Notes under the pieces: generated by a model | Databases searched by the model: none | What the model was told of the DNA's origin: nothing | Seen by the model: only the letters and a program-made list of their open reading frames with translations | Origin: Desmodesmus armatus | Lineage: Eukaryota > Chlorophyta > Chlorophyceae > Sphaeropleales > Scenedesmaceae | DNA: 64,000 nucleotides | NCBI GenBank assembly: GCA_007449985.2 | Contig: VIIQ02000031.1 | Coordinates: 372,001 to 436,000, forward strand | Direction: 5' to 3' | Position numbers and translations under genes: made by a program | In this document: positions 57,899 to 64,000 of the stretch, one piece after another | Numbering within the stretch: position 1 is the stretch's first letter | How the letters are laid out: each line of letters opens with the position of its first letter

Positions 57899-58361
57899 TG
57901 TGGCTGCCGATCCCTTTTGCTACCCCCGCAGCCAGGGGAACACCGCACAGCTGGCTGTCCAACTGCTTGGTAACCTTTCGTGCCTGCAAGCTGAGATCTG
58001 GACGCGTATCATTCGGAGAATGGAAGCACACATGGGCCTGCGCCCGGATTGGATGAATGGATTACATCTCGACTGCTCTGGGCCGCTCAGCCCTTGGCTG
58101 GCGGCCTCAGCCTGATACTCTCGATCCTTTGCTTATGTGTGTGTGATTCAACGCGTGCCGTGCACCGGCACGCGCGCAGCCTTATGCTGTGAGTGCAGAA
58201 TCTCAACAGACATAACAGACACTGCAAGTGCCACCTGGCACTCTGAGTGACAACCTGTCTTAGGGCACCACAAGCCCTCTGGAATGCTCTCCAACACACC
58301 TCAACTGATATTGCACAGCAGTGCAGCCCTAATCGGATGCATGACCCAATCGGGTATGACA
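57899..58361. repeat. 463-bp terminal direct repeat, right
   Basis: Identical by eye to 56444-56906 over the full length, implying recent insertion or gene conversion. It abuts the coding codon for Leu in the QWL motif of the kinase tail. Confidence 0.85.
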
Positions 58362-60299
58362 GAGCCACTGCTCGCGGTACTTAGCCTCAGCAGAGCTCTT
58401 GGGCTCCTGCCGCAGGGACAGCCTCTGTAGCCACAGGGGCTGCCGGGGTACCTCCCTGTCCTGCTGCTGCTGCTGCTGCTGCTGCTGTTCTGCCTTGCGC
58501 TGCTGCATCCACTGCTGCCGCTTGTGTTGTGGCAGCAGCGACTGCAGCCACTCCAGCTCCTGCATCAGCTGCTGCTTCTTCTCATGCAGGGGCTCCAGCT
58601 CTGCATCACCCTCCATCCTCACCCGCTTCTCCCGGTACAGGGCCTCCGCCGGGCTCTGAGCACGCTTCCCCTCCTCCATCCTCTCCAGCCACTCCTGCTG
58701 CTGCTGCCACCGCTTGAGCCCTACCTCTGCAGTGCTGTCTGCTTCGATGCGGTGCCCCAGGGCCCTGATAGCGGCTGTCTGCTGCTCCACAGCTGGCTGT
58801 GCTGCTGCCTCACGCTGCACCACGTCCTTCAGTGTGGGCTGCAGCTCCCCCAGCTGCAGCCACTTTCGCAGCGTGGGGCGCTCCGCAGCGTTGGCGCTGA
58901 ATGCGCGCGCGATGCAGCCGCACAGCTGTGGGTAGTCCTCCCTGATGTGGTCAAACATGGGATCCTGCAGGGAGTGCAGGCTGTCGAGCCAGGCTGGCAG
59001 CTCGTGCGCCATGCGTGCATTAGCAGCGCGCAGTGTGTCATCGTCGTTACTGTGACCCACGTCCTGCATGTACTGCTGGTAGGGCCGGGGAAGCTGCCGT
59101 TGAGGAGGAACAGCACTGTCAGGAGGAACAGTGCGACCTCGGAGCTGTAGTCGCATATCTTTTTCATCTCCAAGGCGAAAGAGTCACCGAGGCAGTCAAT
59201 CAGCAGCTCGCCCTCCTTGCTGCGCCGCAGGAAGGCGCGGGGGTCCACAAAGCCTGCAGGGGAGGGTAGTAGGGGCGTAGGTGGGTGAGGGGGGAGCAGT
59301 AGACGGGGCAGGTGACAGGGGTGAGCAACACTGCTTGTGCAATACAGTGTACAGCTACAGCTATAGCTTTCAGACGCACCGGCAAATGATATACAAGCGC
59401 CGCTATGTCTACAACCTTGTCAAGCATTTGCATGTCTTCACAGCAGGTGTTGAACGCCCGCGCAGCAATGCACTGCAGCAGTTGCGGCACAGTTCAGTGT
59501 GCACCCACATCCCCACCATCCCCAGGTTCAGCACTCTTACGCACCAGGGGTGTAGCCGCCCTTAAAAGGCTCGTCCTTGTACTGAACAATCCCAAAGTCG
59601 ATGAGCACCCACAGCTTTTTGGTCGGGTCGAAGAGGATGTTGTCCCCCTTCCAGTCCCGGTACTTCATGCCCTGCATGGGCAGATTGTCATGCGGCAACA
59701 GGGGGTCGACATGCGTTTATTACAGTTTTTCAACATGCAAGTTGAGGTGACATTGGGCCTGACAGATGGAAAAAAAAATGTTGCCAAGCATTGCGGTAAT
59801 GCTTTCAGTACAGGGCAAACTGACAGTCAGGGACATTCGTACAGTTGGCGCAAATCATGCCTCTGCAGGTAAGGGTGCTGCCAGTGTGTCATGACATCAC
59901 GATACATCATGATGACGGCCGCTCAACAACAAGAGTGAAGACAGAAGAAAGAATGAGAAAGGCCATGGTGAAGTTCACTGCGCAACTCACCCGCTTCTGC
60001 ATGTCTGCCATGCTCAGCAGCCCAGTCGCTGCCAGGCGCATGCTCAGGTCCACTATCAGCTGCTGCCGGCTTGCATTGGAGTCTGTCTCCTGCGCCACGC
60101 AAGTCAAGTAGAAAGGAACATGAACTCTTGGCAAGTGTGCGATTGTAGCAGCTGAACTCCCACTGTAAGTTGGTGCAACATGATTGCATTTTTGAGCCTC
60201 CAAAGTTTGGGGGGTATGTACTGCAATGCTTTGCCTACATGTCTCAGACTCATCAGTGCGGGCCGGCCTAAATGGCCGTAGTGGGGCCGTAGTGGGGCA

Positions 60300-60789
60300 C
60301 CAGCCCTGTGTGGCGGGGTGACAGCCCCCACATGGAGCCACTACCAAGTGTGTCAGGCAAGCGCGAAGCTGGTACCGGGGACCCATATGCTCGGGTACGT
60401 GGGAGGGAACGCGTGCGCCCACTCCAAACACACTAGTGCCTTCGGCGCCGAGATGTGTGAAGTTGGTGTTGAGAGCTGTGGAACGCTCTGTCAGTGCGTG
60501 CATGCCAAGACTAGACTTTCCTATGACTTTGGATGCCATAAAGAGAGTCTGGGCTCGGACTCAGGGAATCCTGTGAACGACGAGGTTACCAATGACCGAA
60601 CAAGATAACAGATACAACTGGAAATGATGTAGGAAAGATAACCAGAAGGAATTGGAAGTGTCGAGCATGAGCGCAGGGCTCGTGCTTGATGCCGAAAGGT
60701 CGACTGGCCTTCGACCGACCAACCGGATTACGGTTGTGACAGGCCGTTGACAACCAAAAGATAAAGTATCGAGCTTACTCATAACATCA
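60300..60789 (-). mobile_element. Probable 3' LTR of the Ty3/gypsy element
   Basis: It begins, on the minus strand, with TGATGTTATGAG directly after a polypurine tract, where a 3' LTR must start. The left end could not be fixed because the 5' LTR is not in the window; 60300 is a guess. The kinase exon at 59991-60089 lies just beyond, so the element sits at or in the 5' half of that gene. Confidence 0.45.
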
Positions 60790-60803
60790 CGCCCCCCCCT
60801 TTT
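60790..60803 (-). other. Polypurine tract of the Ty3/gypsy element
   Basis: AAAAGGGGGGGGC on the minus strand, 14 bases past the pol stop and directly before the putative LTR. It would prime plus-strand DNA synthesis. Confidence 0.65.
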
Positions 60804-60817
60804 CAACGCCAATGTCC

Positions 60818-62693
60818 TCATTGGCGCCTGCGAGGGCTACGGCGCGTGCTGCGAGTAGCAACAGGCAATGCAGCATGGTGGGTGGCTTCATAATCCTCAA
60901 CAACATCATCATCAATCTGCTTCATATTTATCCACATGTCATCCTCAGGGCCATAGCCACGCCACCGCACAAGGTACTCAATGCTCACACCACGACCACG
61001 CTTGCACTGCCGCTTATCCAAAAGCTTCTCAACATAGAAGCGGTCCTCTTCAACATCAACAGGAGGAGGACGAGACATGACAGCAGGGTGTGGCAACTCT
61101 GGTTGTGTGTGCCAGGGTTGCAAAAGACTGACATGGAACACAGGGTGTACCTTGAGAGTAGGAGGCAGCTTCAGCCTGTATGCGACAGGGCTGATGACCT
61201 GTTGTACTGGGAAGGGTCCCAGATACTTAGCAGCAAGCTTCTTGCTCATGCTGCTGGGCAAGGCAAGGTTGGCTGCCGACAAGCGCACAAGGTCACCTAC
61301 AGAAAAAGTAACGTCACGACGATGCGCATTTTGCTGTGCCATCATACGCTGCTGGGCGGCATGCAAGTTGGTCTTGGCATGCTGTAAGACAGAATGCATG
61401 TCATCAGCAGTCACTTGGGCTGCTGGCACCAAGACAGGGCCTAATGCAACATCCAACACAGACAAAGGGCTCTGGCCAAAACACAAGAAAAATGGAGAGT
61501 AACCTGTGGCTGGGTTGACAGAGTCATTGATGGCGTACTCAGCCAAGTCCAGCCAATCATCCCAATCATCCTGCCGGGGAGAAACAAAATGCCGCAAGTA
61601 CTCCTCCAAAGTGCGATTAGCACGCTCAGACTGGCCGTCAGTCTGGGGATGAAAAGCAGTAGAAAACTTCAAGTCAGTGCCCAATGCAGAAAACAATGCA
61701 CGCCAGAACTTGCTCAAGAAGTGCCTGTTGCGATCGGAAACAATGCTTCTTGGCAATCCAAAGGTCCTAAACCACTCTTTGCGCACAAGCGATGCAATGG
61801 GGTCAGCACCTGCACCCTTGGTTGTGGGAATGAACCGCACAAACTTAGTGAGACGGTCCACAATGGTAAGCACAGCATCATGACCATGCTTAGTTGGTGG
61901 AAGGTCGGTGATAAGGTCCAAGGAAATGCACTCAAACTTATGGGTGGGAATGGGCAAAGGGTGCAACAAGCCAGCTGGTGCTTGTGTGCTGGGCTTGTTC
62001 AGCTGACAGGATGGACAAGACACAACATAATTGCGGACTGTCCTAGCCAGGTGTGGCCACCAGAAGCGCTCAGCAACGCGCTGCAGGGTTTTAGCAACAC
62101 CCAAGTGGCCAGCGCTTGGACAGTCATGACACTCTCGCAACACCTGTAGCTTGAGGGGCTTGCAGGCGGGGATAGCAATGCGATCATGCATGTACCAAAT
62201 GCCGTGTTGGCACTTCAGGTACTTAGGAGCATGCAAGTAGTAGGGATCCTGCTCATATGCAACACGCAACTTATCCACAAAGGAAGCATCATGTACAGTG
62301 GACATGGTTGCAAGGTCAGGCCGACGTGACAAGGGGTCAGCAGGGTTGGCCTTGCCTTCCTTCCACTGAATATCAACACCACCGTAGTAAGACTCAAGCC
62401 ACTCAGTCCACTTCGCTTGACGACGTGACATGTTTTGAGCCTTCTTGGCTGCAAACCATGTATGATTCAGGTGATCAGAGTTCACAGTGAACTCAGCACC
62501 CTCAAGGTAGCAGCGCCACTGCTGCAATGCATGCACAATACCCAACATTTCACGGTCGCCATTAGGGTACCGCTTCTCAGTATCAGACAGCTTCTTGCTG
62601 ATGTAAGCAACTGGCTGCAGACCGTGACCATGATCCTGCAGTAAAACAGCAGCTGAGCGCTCTGAACCCTCGAAGGCGCTGAGCGCAAGCACC
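60818..62693 (-). mobile_element. Ty3/gypsy chromovirus-type retrotransposon, 3' pol part
   Basis: An uninterrupted frame holds the end of RNase H (PVAYISKKLSDTEKRYP...NSDHLNH), the H2C2 integrase zinc finger (HDCPSAGHLG...CPSCQ), the DDE integrase core (LDLITDLPP, IVSDRN, FHPQTDGQSERAN) and a C-terminal chromodomain (IEYLVRWRGYGPEDDMW). The chromodomain directs integration to marked chromatin in chromoviruses. Reverse transcriptase, protease and gag are missing: the copy ends in RNase H near 62650, where an inverted copy begins. The open frame continues a little to the right only because it reads antisense through that copy. Confidence 0.9.
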
Positions 62694-64000
62694 ATTACCC
62701 TACTGGCGACCGTGAAATGTTGGGTATTGTGCATGCATTGCAGCAGTGGCGCTGCTACCTTGAGGGTGCTGAGTTCACTGTGAACTCTGATCACCTGAAT
62801 CATACATGGTTTGCAGCCAAGAAGGCTCAAAACATGTCACGTCGTCAAGCGAAGTGGACTGAGTGGCTTGAGTCTTACTACGGTGGTGTTGATATTCAGT
62901 GGAAGGAAGGCAAGGCCAACCCTGCTGACCCCTTGTCACGTCGGCCTGACCTTGCAACCATGTCCACTGTACATGATGCTTCCTTTGTGGATAAGTTGCG
63001 TGTTGCATATGAGCAGGATCCCTACTACTTGCATGCTCCTAAGTACCTGAAGTGCCAACACGGCATTTGGTACATGCATGATCGCATTGCTATCCCCGCC
63101 TGCAAGCCCCTCAAGCTACAGGTGTTGCGAGAGTGTCATGACTGTCCAAGCGCTGGCCACTTGGGTGTTGCTAAAACCCTGCAGCGCGTTGCTGAGCGCT
63201 TCTGGTGGCCACACCTGGCTAGGACAGTCCGCAATTATGTTGTGTCTTGTCCATCCTGTCAGCTGAACAAGCCCAGCACACAAGCACCAGCTGGCTTGTT
63301 GCACCCTTTGCCCATTCCCACCCATAAGTTTGAGTGCATTTCCTTGGACCTTATCACCGACCTTCCACCAACTAAGCATGGTCATGATGCTGTGCTTACC
63401 ATTGTGGACCGTCTCACTAAGTTTGTGCGGTTCATTCCCACAACCAAGGGTGCAGGTGCTGACCCCATTGCATCGCTTGTGCGCAAAGAGTGGTTTAGGA
63501 CCTTTGGATTGCCAAGAAGCATTGTTTCCGATCGCGACAGGCGCTTCTTGAGCAAGTTCTGGCGTGCATTGTTTTCTGCATTGGGCACTGACTTGAAGTT
63601 TTCTACTGCTTTTCATCCCCAGACTGACGGCCAGTCTGAGCGTGCTAATCGCACTTTGGAGGAGTACTTGCGGCATTTTGTTTCTCCCCGGCAGGATGAT
63701 TGGGATGATTGGCTGGACTTGGCTGAGTACGCCATCAATGACTCTGTCAACCCAGCCACAGGTTACTCTCCATTTTTCTTGTGTTTTGGCCAGAGCCCTT
63801 TGTCTGTGTTGGATGTTGCATTAGGCCCTGTCTTGGTGCCAGCAGCCCAAGTGACTGCTGATGACATGCATTCTGTCTTACAGCATGCCAAGACCAACTT
63901 GCATGCCGCCCAGCAGCGTATGATGGCACAGCAAAATGCGCATCGTCGTGACGTTACTTTTTCTGTAGGTGACCTTGTGCGCTTGTCGGCAGCCAACCTT
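62694..64000 (+). mobile_element. Inverted second copy of the Ty3/gypsy pol, runs off window
   Basis: The same RNase H end, zinc finger and integrase core on the plus strand, nearly identical to the left copy, with differences such as SDRDRRFLSKF against SDRNRHFLSKF. It begins within RNase H (GDREMLGIVH) and is open to the window edge. The two copies form an inverted repeat with arms over 1.3 kb and a spacer of about 123 bp (62571-62693). Confidence 0.88.

Larger units (their letters stand above)
56444..58361. mobile_element. 1.9-kb insertion bounded by identical 463-bp direct repeats
   Basis: Two 463-bp direct repeats, identical by eye, flank 992 bp with no recognisable gag or pol. The ends read TGTGGCTG...TATGACA, the TG...CA ends of LTRs, so a short non-autonomous LTR element (TRIM/LARD type) is the best guess. 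No primer-binding site, polypurine tract or target-site duplication could be shown at the outer ends. The insertion interrupts the coiled-coil kinase frame. Alternatives: a duplicated solo repeat, or another element class. Confidence 0.6.
55478..60089 (-). pseudogene. Kinase with Gln-rich coiled-coil tail, disrupted
   Basis: Exons 60089-59991, 59671-59545, then 59253-58362 continuing (after an insertion) at 56443-55478. The catalytic loop is YRDWKGDN and DFG lies in LWVLIDFG. The C-lobe has DSFALEMKKICDYSSEVALF and ends ANAAERPTLRKW. The N-lobe is absent; to its 5' side is retrotransposon sequence. The tail is a long coiled coil built of modules with the pattern RQxPxSxEEAxYRxQWL (near 58.38, 58.64, 56.06 and 55.67 kb). 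Defects: one missing C in a C run near 59090 shifts the frame before PYQQYMQDVGHS, and a 1,918-bp insertion splits the tail exactly between two codons (QWL and LARQ). Without the insertion the frame would be continuous. The frameshift could be a sequencing error. Confidence 0.75.

Noticed and set aside
57648..58115. Protein-coding potential of the 463-bp repeats (about 70-codon frame)
   Set aside because: The frame is the same in both copies only because the repeats are identical; no family resemblance was seen.
62694..62830. N-terminal 45 residues of the long retrotransposon frame
   Set aside because: They are antisense reading through the inverted second copy, not part of the RNase H domain.

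Overview
The window looks like nuclear DNA of a green alga (Chlorophyta, probably a chlorophycean). Genes are dense in introns with GT-AG borders that keep reading phase exactly. Exons are GC-rich and full of Ala, Gln, Ser and CAG/GCA runs. TGTAA, the chlorophyte poly(A) signal, follows several stop codons. The proteins are plant-like: a FORGETTER1/Strawberry-notch remodeller, a plastid-type DCC protein, an ABCI ATPase and a TKL kinase. The lineage is inferred; no rRNA or organelle marker is present. I saw no tRNA, rRNA or CRISPR array.

Layout. 0.2-5.8 kb (+): 3' part of a TKL kinase with a long disordered tail, then about 3.4 kb of TG-rich gene-free sequence ending at the first downstream TGTAA. 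10.4-11.9 kb (-): DCC/DUF393 gene. 12.7-15.7 kb (-): five-exon ABC ATPase of the CAF16/ABCI19-21 type. It is divergent, across a 417-bp shared promoter, from an unrecognised nine-exon multi-pass membrane protein (16.1-19.3 kb, +). 20.6-43.7 kb (-): a complete 37-exon Strawberry notch/FORGETTER1 gene (2,617 aa), reconstructed exon by exon with matching phases. Its introns hold four fold-back hairpins, a small nested gene on the other strand, and several duplicated exon edges.

44.7-56.1 kb is a tandem segmental duplication of about 5.4 kb per copy. Each copy has a Golgi-type sulfotransferase gene (+) and the 3' end of a Gln-rich coiled-coil kinase gene (-). Only the right-hand copy still joins the kinase body (to 60.1 kb). 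That gene is broken by a frameshift, by a 1.9-kb insertion bounded by identical 463-bp direct repeats, and apparently at its 5' end by a retrotransposon. 60.3-64.0 kb holds a chromodomain Ty3/gypsy element and a second, inverted copy of it that runs off the window.

The most unusual signals are: (1) repeated tandem duplication of exon edges together with their splice sites, at six or more places in two unrelated genes; (2) four intronic hairpins in one gene, resembling algal miRNA precursors or MITEs; (3) a Phe in place of the last P-loop Gly in the ABC ATPase; (4) SUMO-interaction-like motifs at both ends of the last exon of the FORGETTER1-like protein; (5) the doubly repeated, transposon-broken sulfotransferase/kinase locus. 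No operon-like logic links the genes. The clear shared regulation is the divergent ABC/membrane-protein promoter.
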